From Aureimonas phyllosphaerae (GTDB lineage: Bacteria > Pseudomonadota > Alphaproteobacteria > Rhizobiales > Rhizobiaceae): a DNA stretch of 64,000 nucleotides. The stretch is from contig NZ_FOOA01000003.1 of the NCBI RefSeq assembly GCF_900113065.1, positions 1 to 64,000 of the forward strand, given 5' to 3'. Shown one piece after another: positions 25,539 to 34,190 of this stretch. The notes beneath the pieces were generated by a model. It saw only the letters and a program-made list of their open reading frames with translations. It had not been told where the DNA came from and did not search any database. Every line of letters starts with the position of its first letter. Positions within the stretch are counted from its first letter, which is position 1. Made by a program: the position numbers and the translations under genes.

Positions 25539-26744
25539 ATGGATCAGCCCGCGCGAGACGTCTTGATCACCGGGGTCGGCCTGGTTTCCTCGCTCGGCGA
25601 GGGCGTCGAGACGCATCTGGCTCGGCTGGCCCCGCACGGCAACATCCAGCCGGCGATCGAGAGCGTCGAGCCGACCGGGCATTTCGTCCATCCCCTCCCC
25701 CCGATCGACTGGTCGCTGCAGATCCCGAAGAAAAGCGACCAGCGCCAGATGGAAACCTGGCAGAAGCTCGGCGTCTATGCGGCCGGTCTTGCCCTGACGG
25801 ATGCGGATGTCGCAGCCGACGAGGCGACGCGTGCGAAGGTGGACATGATCGTCGCGGCCGGCGGCGGTGAGCGCGATCCAGACGTCGACGCCCTCGTGAT
25901 GGCGCGCGCGCGCGGCCAGGACGATCCGCTTCCGATGATGAACGAGCTTCTGTCGAGCGAACTGCGCCCGACGCTGTTTCTCGCGCAATTATCCAACCTC
26001 ATGGCCGGCAATATCTCGATCGTCCACAAGGTGACGGGCTCCTCGCGCACCTTCATGGGTGAGGAAAGCGCCGGCATCTCCGCCGTGCAGGTCGCCGCAG
26101 CGCGCATCCTTGCCGGCCAGAGCCGCATCTGCCTCGTCGGCGGCGCCTTCTCGGCCGCTCGCAAGGACCTTCTCGTGAACTACGAGCTCGGCGGATACCT
26201 TCTTGGCGGCGACTGGCGGCCCGTGCCCGCCCGCACGAGCGCGGACGCCGGCTTTGTCCCGGGAAGCGTCGGAGCCTTTCTGGTGCTCGAAGAGGCCGAG
26301 CACGCTCGGGCACGCGGCGCGACGGCCTATGGGCGTCTCAGTTTCGTCGCCGGCGATCGCGGACCGCGTAGCGATGGACGACTTGCAGAGCGCCTCGGGC
26401 GTCTGTTCGACGAGAGCGGCGTCAGCGACGAGGAGCTTCTCGTCCTGTCCGGCGCAAGCGGACAGGACGAGGCCACGAGCGAGGAACTGACGCTTCTCAA
26501 CCGCCGGTTCCCGCAGGCGGCCGTTCGCACCTTCGGAAGCGCCGTCGGCCACGCGATGGAGGCACATTTTCCAACCGGCGTCGCACTGGCCGCCATTCAC
26601 CTGTCGGCCGGTCGCCTCCCCGCACCTGCTGCCGGCGGTGAGGAACGCCCCGCCGACTTCGCCCCGTCCTGCGCTCTCGTGACCAGCGTTGGCCACGTCC
26701 GGGGCGAGGGCGTTGCGCTGGTCGAGGCGATCGAGCCCCGCTGA
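25539..26744 (+). CDS. Ketoacyl synthase homologue of the AcpXL system, lacking the catalytic Cys (FabF2XL position)
   Basis: A 401-residue thiolase-fold protein related to FabF (start MDQPARDVLITGVGLVSSLG). Where active synthases have TACASG, this one reads FMGEESAGISAV, so the nucleophilic Cys is replaced by Glu. The first catalytic His motif (HGTST) is also missing; the region reads GASGQDEATSEE. A GH is kept in SAVGHAMEAH. It therefore resembles the chain-length-factor partner of type II polyketide synthases more than an independent enzyme. It lies directly before the fully equipped synthase gene, with a 3-base gap, which fits a heterodimer. An in-frame TTG lies five codons upstream. Confidence 0.82.
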   Translation: MDQPARDVLITGVGLVSSLGEGVETHLARLAPHGNIQPAIESVEPTGHFVHPLPPIDWSLQIPKKSDQRQMETWQKLGVYAAGLALTDADVAADEATRAKVDMIVAAGGGERDPDVDALVMARARGQDDPLPMMNELLSSELRPTLFLAQLSNLMAGNISIVHKVTGSSRTFMGEESAGISAVQVAAARILAGQSRICLVGGAFSAARKDLLVNYELGGYLLGGDWRPVPARTSADAGFVPGSVGAFLVLEEAEHARARGATAYGRLSFVAGDRGPRSDGRLAERLGRLFDESGVSDEELLVLSGASGQDEATSEELTLLNRRFPQAAVRTFGSAVGHAMEAHFPTGVALAAIHLSAGRLPAPAAGGEERPADFAPSCALVTSVGHVRGEGVALVEAIEPR

Positions 26745-26747
26745 AGC

Positions 26748-28076
26748 ATGACTGTTGAGCCGGGCGCTCCGGCGCAAGGACGGATGGAACGGATGACGTC
26801 TCGCGATCTCGATTTTCAGGGTCGGCCGATGGTCGCGGTCACCGGCGTCGGCGTTGTGTCGTCGCTCGGTCGCGGCGTTGCCGACAATTGGGCGGCCCTG
26901 ACCGCCGGCCGATCCGGCATTCATCGAATCACGCGGTTTCCGACCGACAACCTGCGCACTACGATCGCCGGCACCGTCGATTTCATGGCCGTCGAGCCGT
27001 GGAGCGGCATTGCACTGTCCTATGCGCTGGCGGAGGCCGCGGGGACGGAGGCCATCGCTATGGCGGGCCTCGACCCCACGGCTTTCGGCGCCCCGCTGTT
27101 TCTGGCCGCGCCGCCGATCGAGCTCGAATGGTCGCAGCGGCTTGTGCTGGACAAGCTCTCGGGCGAGGCGCGCGAAGAAGCGGGCTACGACCGGCTTCTC
27201 GAACTCGCGCGCACCAACCGTTCCGCCGCGATCTACGACCTGACGCTGTTCGGCGGCATCTCGGAGCGCCTGGCCGATACGCTCGGCACGCGCGGCCTGC
27301 CGATAACGCTGTCGACCGCCTGCGCGTCCGGCGCGAGCGCAATCCAGCTCGGGCTGGAAGCCATCCGGCGCGGCGACGCCGAACGCTGCATCGCCATCGG
27401 TACCGACGGCTCGGTCGGCGCCGAAGCCCTGATCCGCTTCTCGCTCCTGTCCGCCCTGTCGACGCAGAACGAGAATCCCGAGCGCGCCTCGAAGCCGTTC
27501 TCGAAGGACCGCGACGGCTTCGTGATGGCCGAGGGCGCAGGGGCGCTGGTGCTCGAGTCCCTGGCGTCTGCCCGTGCCCGCGGCGTCGAAATCCTCGGCG
27601 TCGTCCACGGCATCGGCGAGCAAGCGGACGACTTCCACCGCACCCGCTCCAAGCCGGACGGCTCGCCAATCATCTCGACCATCCGCGCCGGCCTCGACGA
27701 TGCCGGCCTGACGCCAGCCGACATCGGCTACATCAACGCCCACGGCACGTCGACACCGGAAAACGACCGGATGGAATACACCGGTCTTGCGGCCGTATTC
27801 GGCGATGCGATCGCCTCGGTGCCGATCTCGTCCAACAAGTCGATGATCGGCCACACGCTGACGGCCGCCGGGGCGATCGAGGCCGTGGTTTCGATCCTGT
27901 CGATGCGCAACGGCACGCTTCCGCCGACGATCAACTACCAGCAGCCCGATCCGGCCATCCCGCTCGACGTGGTGCCGAACACGGCGCGCTCGGCCGATGT
28001 ATCGGCTGTCCTGTCCAATTCCTTCGGTTTCGGCGGCCAGAACGTTTCGCTCGTTCTCGGCCGCGAGCCGCGCTGA
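26748..28076 (+). CDS. Beta-ketoacyl-ACP synthase of the AcpXL system (FabF1XL position)
   Basis: A FabF-type synthase of up to 442 residues, elongating the very long acyl chain on AcpXL. All catalytic residues are visible: Cys in LSTACASGASAI, His in INAHGTSTPEN, and His in NKSMIGHTLTAAGAIEA. The C-terminal SNSFGFGGQNVSLVL is standard. The start at 26748 follows the previous stop by three bases; alternatives at 26784 and 26793 (MTSRDLDFQGRP) would remove 12 or 15 residues and fit relatives better. It probably works with the Cys-less homologue encoded just upstream. Confidence 0.9.
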   Translation: MTVEPGAPAQGRMERMTSRDLDFQGRPMVAVTGVGVVSSLGRGVADNWAALTAGRSGIHRITRFPTDNLRTTIAGTVDFMAVEPWSGIALSYALAEAAGTEAIAMAGLDPTAFGAPLFLAAPPIELEWSQRLVLDKLSGEAREEAGYDRLLELARTNRSAAIYDLTLFGGISERLADTLGTRGLPITLSTACASGASAIQLGLEAIRRGDAERCIAIGTDGSVGAEALIRFSLLSALSTQNENPERASKPFSKDRDGFVMAEGAGALVLESLASARARGVEILGVVHGIGEQADDFHRTRSKPDGSPIISTIRAGLDDAGLTPADIGYINAHGTSTPENDRMEYTGLAAVFGDAIASVPISSNKSMIGHTLTAAGAIEAVVSILSMRNGTLPPTINYQQPDPAIPLDVVPNTARSADVSAVLSNSFGFGGQNVSLVLGREPR

Positions 28077-28096
28077 CCGTTCTTCCAGGAGCTTCC

Positions 28097-29140
28097 ATGC
28101 GAGCCTTGCAACTCGTCGCCGACCGAGACCTGCGGACCGTCGAGGTCGACGCGCCGGGCGCCCCCGGTCCCGGCGAGGTGACGGTCCGCATCCAGGTCGT
28201 CGCGCTGAACCATATCGACGTCTGGGGTTGGCGTGGCATGGCCTTCGCCAAGCGCAAGCTGCCGCTGACGATCGGCGCGGAGGCGTCGGGCGTCGTCGAG
28301 ACGCTGGGCGCGGGCACCTCCGGGCTGGTGCCCGGTCAGCTCGTCTCGATCTACGGCGCGCGCACCTGCGGGCTCTGCCATGCCTGCCGCGAAGGCCGCG
28401 ACAATCTCTGCGAGCATGTCGGCGGTGTGCACGGCTTCCATCTCGACGGCTTCGCGCAGGAGCGCATCAACCTGCCCGCGCGCCTGCTCGTGCCGGCTCC
28501 TCCGGGCTGCGATGCCGTCGGCGCAGCGCTGGCGCCCGTCACCTTCGGCACGGTCGAGCACATGCTCTTCGACAACGCCAAGCTCCAGCCCGGCGAGACC
28601 ATCCTCGTCCATGCCGGCGGCTCCGGCATCGGCACGGCGGCCATCCAACTCGCCAAGCGCCATGGCGCGACGGTGATCACGACAGTCGGCTCCGACGAGA
28701 AGATCGAGCCGGCCAAGGCGCTCGGCGCCGATCACGTCATCAACTACCGCACCGACCGCTTCGAGGGCGTCGTGCGCAAGCTGACTCGAAAGAAGGGCGT
28801 CGACGTCGTCTTCGAGCATGTCGGCAAGGACACGTTCGCGGGCTCGATGCTCTGCCTGAAGCGTGGGGGCCGGCTGGTCACTTGCGGTTCGACCTCGGGC
28901 GTCTCGACCGAGGTCAATCTGATGATGCTGTTCCAGCAGCAGCTCAAGCTCCTCGGCTCGTTCGGCTGCCGAATGGAGAACATGGCCGACGCGATGGAGA
29001 AGATGGCGCGCGGCTGGGTGAAGCCCGTGATCGACACCGAGGTCGGCTTCGACGACATCGACGTCGCGCTGAAGCGCATGGAAGGCCGGCAGGTATTCGG
29101 CAAGATCGTGCTGCGCGTGGATCGCGACATCGCCGCATGA
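28097..29140 (+). CDS. Zinc-type alcohol dehydrogenase-like reductase of the AcpXL cluster
   Basis: A 347-residue medium-chain dehydrogenase/reductase. The structural zinc motif is CGLCHACREGRDNLC and the Rossmann motif is HAGGSGIGTAAIQLA. In rhizobial acpXL clusters a gene of this type sits in the same place and is thought to act as enoyl- or ketoacyl-reductase for the long chain; that role is inferred. The ATG at 28097 has AGGAG seven bases upstream. Its stop overlaps the lpxXL start (ATGA), so the two are coupled. Confidence 0.9.
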   Translation: MRALQLVADRDLRTVEVDAPGAPGPGEVTVRIQVVALNHIDVWGWRGMAFAKRKLPLTIGAEASGVVETLGAGTSGLVPGQLVSIYGARTCGLCHACREGRDNLCEHVGGVHGFHLDGFAQERINLPARLLVPAPPGCDAVGAALAPVTFGTVEHMLFDNAKLQPGETILVHAGGSGIGTAAIQLAKRHGATVITTVGSDEKIEPAKALGADHVINYRTDRFEGVVRKLTRKKGVDVVFEHVGKDTFAGSMLCLKRGGRLVTCGSTSGVSTEVNLMMLFQQQLKLLGSFGCRMENMADAMEKMARGWVKPVIDTEVGFDDIDVALKRMEGRQVFGKIVLRVDRDIAA

Positions 29141-30060
29141 GCGGACGGTTGCTGGAACGTGTCTGGAAGCGGCAGCGGCAGTCGCGCGACTGGCTCGTTG
29201 CTCAGGCCCTGTTCGCGATGCTCGCCGTGCTCAGGCAGTTTCCGGCGCGCAAGGGTCTGGCGTTCGCCGACCGGCTTGCCCGATGGATCGGCCCGAAGAC
29301 CTCGCGGCATCGGATCGCCATCGAGAACCTGACGCTCGCCTACCCCGAGAAGAGCGCTGCCGAGATCGAGGACATCGCCCGGCGCAACTGGGGCCAGATG
29401 GGTCGCATTGCGGCGGAATACGTCTTTCTCGACGAGATCTTCGACTTCGACCCCGCGCGCGAGCCGGGCACGGGAATGGTCGAGGTCGAGGGGATCGACC
29501 TGTTCCTCCGGCTGCGCGACAACCCGAAGCCGATCATCTTCTTCACCGCTCACCTCGGCTCGTTCGAACTTCTGCCGATCTGCGCCGCAACCTTCGGGCT
29601 CAATCTGACGGCGCTCTTCCGTCAACCGAACAATCGCTACATCGCGCGTAAGGTTCTGTCGGCTCGGCGCACGCGCGGCGGACATCTCGTTCCCTCCAAG
29701 GCCGGGGCGGCCTGGGCGCTAGCCGGCACGCTGGAGGCCGGCGGCAATGTCGGCATGCTGGTGGACCAGAAGTTCAAGCGCGGCGAGCCGACGACCTTCT
29801 TCGGGCGCCCCTGCCGCACCAATCCCCTCGTTCCCAAACTCGCCCGCAAGTTCGATTGCGACATCCACCCTGCCCGTTGCGTGCGTCTTCCGGGCGGGCG
29901 CTACCGGCTGTCGCTCGAGCCCCGGCTGGAACTCAAGCGCTCCGCCAACGGCGAGATCGACGTCGCGGGGAGCTGTCAGCAGCTGAACGACGTCGTGGAG
30001 CGCTGGGTGCGCGAGAATCCGGACCAATGGATGTGGTTTCACCGACGCTGGCAGGTGTGA
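29137..30060 (+). CDS. lpxXL: Lipid A very-long-chain acyltransferase
   Basis: A 307-residue LpxL/HtrB-family acyltransferase with an N-terminal hydrophobic segment (LVAQALFAMLAVLRQF). The catalytic HX4E motif is HLGSFE, followed by the family's LFRQPNNRYI and GMLVDQKFKRGEPTTFFGRP. The C-terminal NPDQWMWFHRRW is standard. It transfers the 27-hydroxyoctacosanoyl-type chain from AcpXL to lipid A at the inner membrane. It closes the operon that begins with acpXL, which is the reason for choosing LpxXL over LpxL. Confidence 0.92.
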   Translation: MSGRLLERVWKRQRQSRDWLVAQALFAMLAVLRQFPARKGLAFADRLARWIGPKTSRHRIAIENLTLAYPEKSAAEIEDIARRNWGQMGRIAAEYVFLDEIFDFDPAREPGTGMVEVEGIDLFLRLRDNPKPIIFFTAHLGSFELLPICAATFGLNLTALFRQPNNRYIARKVLSARRTRGGHLVPSKAGAAWALAGTLEAGGNVGMLVDQKFKRGEPTTFFGRPCRTNPLVPKLARKFDCDIHPARCVRLPGGRYRLSLEPRLELKRSANGEIDVAGSCQQLNDVVERWVRENPDQWMWFHRRWQV

Positions 30061-30143
30061 CGCGCACGTCAAGATCGCACACAAGCGATCCGCTTCCTTA
30101 ACCTTCGTCGCCTAGGGTCCCTTGGCGAAGGAATCCGGGTGCG

Positions 30144-32144
30144 ATGATCACATTCCTCAAACGGTATTCGGCAACGGCGATTGGCGCGGGCGCGGTGCTT
30201 GCGGCGGTATCGGTCGCGGGCGTGTATATCAGCAAGGAGACGGTCTCCAGCCTGCTTGCCTCGACCGCGCAGCAGCGCGTCGGGGGCTTCGTGACCTATC
30301 TCGAAGAGACGAAGGGGGCCGTCGAAGCGCTCCTGACCGGCATCTCCCGCGATCCCGAACTCGAAAGCGAAATCCGGTCCGTCGCCCTGGCATCGGGCCT
30401 GACCAACTTCACGATCTTCAACCTTGCCGGCGAACCCCAGTTCTCGCTGAAATCCGAGGACCATGCCTGGCTGCTGCGCGAGCGCCCCGGCGGCATCAAC
30501 GGTCTGGAAAAGCTCGCGGTCAGTGCCGTCGAGCGTCCCGGCCAGTGGAGCGAGGTGGTTCGATCAGCTTCGGGTGAAAGCCTTGTAATCTCACCGCTCG
30601 AACGCGCCGGAACGCGTCAGGCCTTCGTATCGGTCGCGCCCGACATGTCCGGGGTGGAGGAAAATCTCGCCAAGACCGTCGGACTAGCGGTGGCTGGCCT
30701 GATCGGCGTTCTCGTGACGGGCGCCGGTGTCCCGGGCCTCATCTATATTCGGCGCAAGTGGCGCATCGAACAGGCCGACGAGCGCATCCAGTTCCTCGCC
30801 AATCACGATACATTGACCAAGCTCCTCAATCGAAAGCGGATCGAGGAGGAAGCGGGGCGGATCCTCGCGACTTGCCGCGCCACGCGCGAGCGCCTCGCGG
30901 TCTGGGCCGTCGACATCAAGGGCCTTGGGGATATCAACCAAACGGTCAGCCAGGCCGGCGGCGACGAGCTTCTGCGGACCGTCGCCGATCGCCTGATGCG
31001 CATCAACGATCGCAACGATCTCGTCGCCCGCACGGGCGCCGACGACTTCATGATCGTCCAGCGCAACCTGCGCGGCATGAACGATGTCGAGGCGTTGGCG
31101 CGGCGGATCCAACAGGAGATCGAGGCGCCGGTCACGATCGAGGGGATCGAACTGACGCCGCAGCTGTGCATGGGCGTGGCGCTGGTGCCCGAGCACGGGC
31201 GCACCATTGGCGAGCTGTTCCAGAACGCAGAACTCGCCGTGCTCGTCCACAAGAGCACGAAGCAAGGCGACTTCGTCCTGTTCGAGCCATCGATGGACGA
31301 GGAGGCGACGCGTCGCCGGATGATTGAACGGCGCATGCGCGAAGCTCTGGAGCACGAGCAATTCGAGCTTTTCTACCAGCCGATCGTGCGCGCCAGCGAC
31401 CAGACGATCCTCGGCTTCGAGAGTCTGATCCGACTGCCCGATGGCAAGGGCGGCTATATCCCGCCCTCGGTCTTCATCCCGATCGCCGAGGCGCGAGGCT
31501 ACATCAAGGCGATCGGCGACTGGGTTCTTCGCGAAGCGACGCGCCAGATCGCGCTGTGGCCGGAAGAGCTGTTCATTTCCGTCAATCTCTCGGCCGTGCA
31601 GTTCCGCGACGGGGATCTCGTCTCCATCGTCCGCAACGCGCTGGAAGCTGCCGGCATCGCAGGCCGCCGGCTGGAGATCGAGGTCGTCGAAAGCCTGCTT
31701 CTCGATCGGTCCGACACGATCCTCGAGCAGTTGCAACAACTGAAGACACTCGGTGTGTCGATCGCGATGGACGACTTCGGCACGGGCTACTCGTCGCTCG
31801 GCTATCTCTGGCGCTTCCCCTTCGACAAGCTGAAGATCGACCAGTCCTTCATGATCGCCTTCGAGCAGGGCGAGCCGAACATACGCCACATCATCGGGAC
31901 GATCGTCAGTCTCGGACACCACATGAACCTGAAAGTGGTAACCGAAGGCATCGAGACGCCTGCGCAGGCGAAGATGCTGATGGAAATCGGTTGCGATCAG
32001 TTGCAGGGCTACCTGTTCGGAAAGCCGGCTCCCGCTGAACGCGTGGCGGCCGAACTCCTCACCTCGCTGTCCAAGCGCGCGGTGGTTTCGGATGCCTCGA
32101 CGACGTCGATCCCCGTCGGCGAACCGATCGCCTCGCTGGCTTGA
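30144..32144 (+). CDS. Membrane GGDEF-EAL protein, probable c-di-GMP phosphodiesterase
   Basis: A 666-residue protein. Two hydrophobic segments (residues 10-28 and about 173-195) flank a periplasmic sensor region. The GGDEF domain (about 215-380) has RTGADDF at the active site, so cyclase activity is doubtful. The EAL domain (about 395-640) reads GFESLIRLPDG at the EAL position, with the essential Glu kept, and preserves VNLSAVQFR, EVVESLL, DDFGTGYSSL, KIDQSFM and VTEGIET, so it should hydrolyse c-di-GMP. The degenerate GGDEF may bind GTP as an activator. AAGGA precedes the ATG. It stands alone between the lipid A operon and a receiver-domain gene. Confidence 0.9.
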   Translation: MITFLKRYSATAIGAGAVLAAVSVAGVYISKETVSSLLASTAQQRVGGFVTYLEETKGAVEALLTGISRDPELESEIRSVALASGLTNFTIFNLAGEPQFSLKSEDHAWLLRERPGGINGLEKLAVSAVERPGQWSEVVRSASGESLVISPLERAGTRQAFVSVAPDMSGVEENLAKTVGLAVAGLIGVLVTGAGVPGLIYIRRKWRIEQADERIQFLANHDTLTKLLNRKRIEEEAGRILATCRATRERLAVWAVDIKGLGDINQTVSQAGGDELLRTVADRLMRINDRNDLVARTGADDFMIVQRNLRGMNDVEALARRIQQEIEAPVTIEGIELTPQLCMGVALVPEHGRTIGELFQNAELAVLVHKSTKQGDFVLFEPSMDEEATRRRMIERRMREALEHEQFELFYQPIVRASDQTILGFESLIRLPDGKGGYIPPSVFIPIAEARGYIKAIGDWVLREATRQIALWPEELFISVNLSAVQFRDGDLVSIVRNALEAAGIAGRRLEIEVVESLLLDRSDTILEQLQQLKTLGVSIAMDDFGTGYSSLGYLWRFPFDKLKIDQSFMIAFEQGEPNIRHIIGTIVSLGHHMNLKVVTEGIETPAQAKMLMEIGCDQLQGYLFGKPAPAERVAAELLTSLSKRAVVSDASTTSIPVGEPIASLA

Positions 32145-32285
32145 GACCTGACGCCACAACCGGCGGCTAAAGGGCTCGCCGCTGGCATGGTAAATGAAAA
32201 GTCAAGAAGTCGCTGGAAATTTATTTCTTGTTAAGGCGAACCTTGTGCGAAGCAGGTCGTTGTACGGGAAACGAGGGCTTCTTCG

Positions 32286-32615
32286 ATGCGCGTACTGATC
32301 CTGGAAGATGAACCGCTGATCGCAATGGACCTCGAGGACATCGTGGTCGAGACGCTGCAGGCGGACTGCGTCTGGGCCAGCAGCCTGACGGATGGTCTTC
32401 GGCGTATCCAAGAAGGCGTCGACTTCGCACTTCTGGACTTCGATCTGGGTGGTCACAATTCGACGTCGATCGCCCGGACGCTTGAGGACCTCAAGGTGCC
32501 CTTCTGCTTCGTGTCCGGAAGCCTCTCCGACGTTCCCAGCCGGTTCAGCCGGATCCCGAAGATCGCCAAGCCCTATCGTCCTGCGGATATCGTGCGGGCG
32601 TTGACGGCGGCCTGA
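32286..32615 (+). CDS. Single-domain response regulator (receiver only)
   Basis: A 109-residue receiver domain with nothing attached. The acidic pocket is LEDEP (residues 6-10), the phospho-acceptor Asp is in ALLDFDLGG (about residue 51), and the conserved Lys is in KIAKPYRP. Single-domain regulators in this order often act as phosphate sinks or as adaptors for HWE kinases. No kinase is adjacent. The GGDEF-EAL gene lies upstream, separated by 141 bases. Confidence 0.87.
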   Translation: MRVLILEDEPLIAMDLEDIVVETLQADCVWASSLTDGLRRIQEGVDFALLDFDLGGHNSTSIARTLEDLKVPFCFVSGSLSDVPSRFSRIPKIAKPYRPADIVRALTAA

Positions 32616-32766
32616 AATCTGCGCTCGGGCCGAAAGGACCTCTGCCTCCGCGCTGGCTCCGGTACGCGAGACCTGATCCGGAGCGCGCCAGCGCGGCGAC
32701 ACCCAGATCATCGCCCTTTATGCTTACCAAGCGACTAACGGCTCTCATCCCGTTCCAGCGGGCATG

Positions 32767-32791
32767 AAAAAAGGCCGGCGAACCGGCCTTT
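32767..32791 (-). terminator. Rho-independent terminator of the entericidin gene
   Basis: Stem 32770-32778 / 32783-32791 (AAAGGCCGG with CCGGCCTTT), four-base loop. On the minus strand it is followed by six T residues, so it ends leftward transcription from the entericidin gene. It could also stop rightward transcripts weakly (TTTCTCGTT). Confidence 0.85.
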
Positions 32792-32824
32792 CTCGTTAGC
32801 ACGGCTTGGAGGCGAACGCCCTCC

Positions 32825-32971
32825 TTAGCGAGCCACGTCCTTGACCGCAGCGCCGGTCGCATCGACCGTGTTGCCGACGTCACGGCCCACGCCGCGCACG
32901 GTATTGGCGCAACCGGAAACCACCATGACGGCAGCGAGCGTTGCGGCGACGACGGAAATGCGACGGATCAT
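32825..32971 (-). CDS. Entericidin-family small lipoprotein
   Basis: A 48-residue protein: MIRRISVVAATLAAVMVVSG, then lipobox Cys21, then CANTVRGVGRDVGNTVD and a short charged end. The mature 28 residues fit the entericidin A/B family, small outer-membrane lipoproteins of the stationary-phase and stress response. GAGGAG lies upstream of the ATG. A canonical EcfG promoter (33007-33031) is placed for a transcript starting about 30 bases before the gene, and a terminator follows. The gene is thus a complete stress-controlled unit. Confidence 0.88.
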   Translation of the reverse strand: MIRRISVVAATLAAVMVVSGCANTVRGVGRDVGNTVDATGAAVKDVAR

Positions 32972-33006
32972 GACCAAACTCCTCAGGGTCCCGATTGCGG
33001 CGAAGA

Positions 33007-33031
33007 AACGGCAACTGCGACATTCGGTTCC
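33007..33031 (-). promoter_or_regulatory. EcfG-type general stress promoter
   Basis: On the minus strand GGAAC (33031-33027), a 16-base spacer, then CGTT (33010-33007). This matches the alphaproteobacterial EcfG/SigT consensus GGAAC-N16/17-CGTT exactly. The -10 box is 36 bases from the entericidin start. Confidence 0.8.
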
Positions 33032-33209
33032 CTGAAGCGAACATATTTTGACGCGACCGGAATTTGCGGGTCATCATCGGCAGCGGCGCGACCTGTCTGA
33101 CAGTTGAAGGCGTATCGCTTTCCACCGTACCGCCTCAGGCTTATGTCTGTTGGGGCAGGCCGTTCGTCGGCAGCGCTCGGGCAACTGCCGCGACAGGGAA
33201 GGAGCAGGC

Positions 33210-34169
33210 ATGAAGTGGAAGGACGCCATCTGGCCCATCGTGGGTCTCGCGGCCGTGGTCCTCTCCTGCTGGATCCTCTACAAGGAAGTGCGAGGCCTCT
33301 CGCTCGACGACATCTGGGTGAGCTTTCAGAACGTGAGCTTCGGGCAGTGGGCGCTGTCGATCCTCTGTGCCCTGCTCGCCTATGCCGTACTTGCCTATTA
33401 CGACCGGCTGGCGCTTCGGCATCTTGGCCGCAGCGTGTCTCTCCCTTTCGTGGCGGCGACCTCGTTCACGACCTACGCCCTGTCGCACAACATCGGTGCA
33501 TCGGTCTTTTCCGGGGCCGTCGTGCGCTATCGCGCCTACAGCTCGCGCGGGCTGACACCGTCCGAGATCGCGTTGCTCATCGCCTTCTGCTCGTTCACCT
33601 TCGCGCTCGGCATCCTTGTCCTCACCGCCCTGACGCAACTCGCCGACCCCGGCATGATCCGTCGCTATGTTGACGTCGATCCCTGGGTGCCGATCGGGTT
33701 GGCCGTCCTGATCCTGCTTCTGGTGGGGCTCTATGTCTTCGGCAGCTTCCGCGGCTTCCGGCCGCGCAAGATCGGAGGTTTTCTGCTGCAATACCCGAGG
33801 CGCGACGTCGTTCTGCGTCAGCTTATCGCCGCCCCGCTGGAGATCGTGGCCGCCGCGGGCATCATCTACTTCGCGCTGCCGCCGGAGACCAATCCGGGTT
33901 TCGTGATCGTGCTCGCGATCTTCGTCGTGTCGTTCTCCCTAGCGCTGGTGTCGCACGCGCCGGGCGGCCTCGGTGTCCTGGAGGTCACGTTCCTCACCGG
34001 ACTGTCCGACGTGCCGGAGACCGACGTTCTCGCGGCCCTCTTCGTGTTCCGGATCCTCTATCTCCTGATCCCGTTCGCGGTCGCGATCGTAATGGTCCTG
34101 AGCTTCGAGCAGAATGCGATGCGCCAGCGTCGCCGGTCGTCGGCCGGCGTCCCCGCGCCGCGGGCCTGA
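33210..34169 (+). CDS. UPF0104 / lysylphosphatidylglycerol synthase-like flippase domain protein
   Basis: A 319-residue membrane protein with about eight hydrophobic segments, equivalent to the flippase half of MprF without a catalytic domain. Family segments include TTYALSHNIGASVFSGAVVR, LIAFCSFTFALGILVL and SHAPGGLGVLEVTFL. A role in moving a lipid across the inner membrane is inferred from MprF. AAGGAG precedes the chosen ATG at 33210; the frame extends 20 codons upstream without a better start. It is convergent with the DUF1194 gene. Confidence 0.86.
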   Translation: MKWKDAIWPIVGLAAVVLSCWILYKEVRGLSLDDIWVSFQNVSFGQWALSILCALLAYAVLAYYDRLALRHLGRSVSLPFVAATSFTTYALSHNIGASVFSGAVVRYRAYSSRGLTPSEIALLIAFCSFTFALGILVLTALTQLADPGMIRRYVDVDPWVPIGLAVLILLLVGLYVFGSFRGFRPRKIGGFLLQYPRRDVVLRQLIAAPLEIVAAAGIIYFALPPETNPGFVIVLAIFVVSFSLALVSHAPGGLGVLEVTFLTGLSDVPETDVLAALFVFRILYLLIPFAVAIVMVLSFEQNAMRQRRRSSAGVPAPRA

Positions 34170-34190
34170 ACGCGCAAACGGCCGTAACGC

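Noticed and set aside
30950-30970. GGDEL in the GGDEF-EAL protein as an intact cyclase motif
   Set aside because: It lies at the upstream GxxGD position of the domain; the true active-site segment downstream reads GADDF.
30684-32159. Minus-strand open frame opposite the GGDEF-EAL gene
   Set aside because: Shadow frame; the plus-strand protein carries clear domain motifs.
33093-33103. CTGTCTGACAG palindrome upstream of the UPF0104 gene
   Set aside because: Only 11 bases, no repeat elsewhere and no regulator nearby; likely chance.
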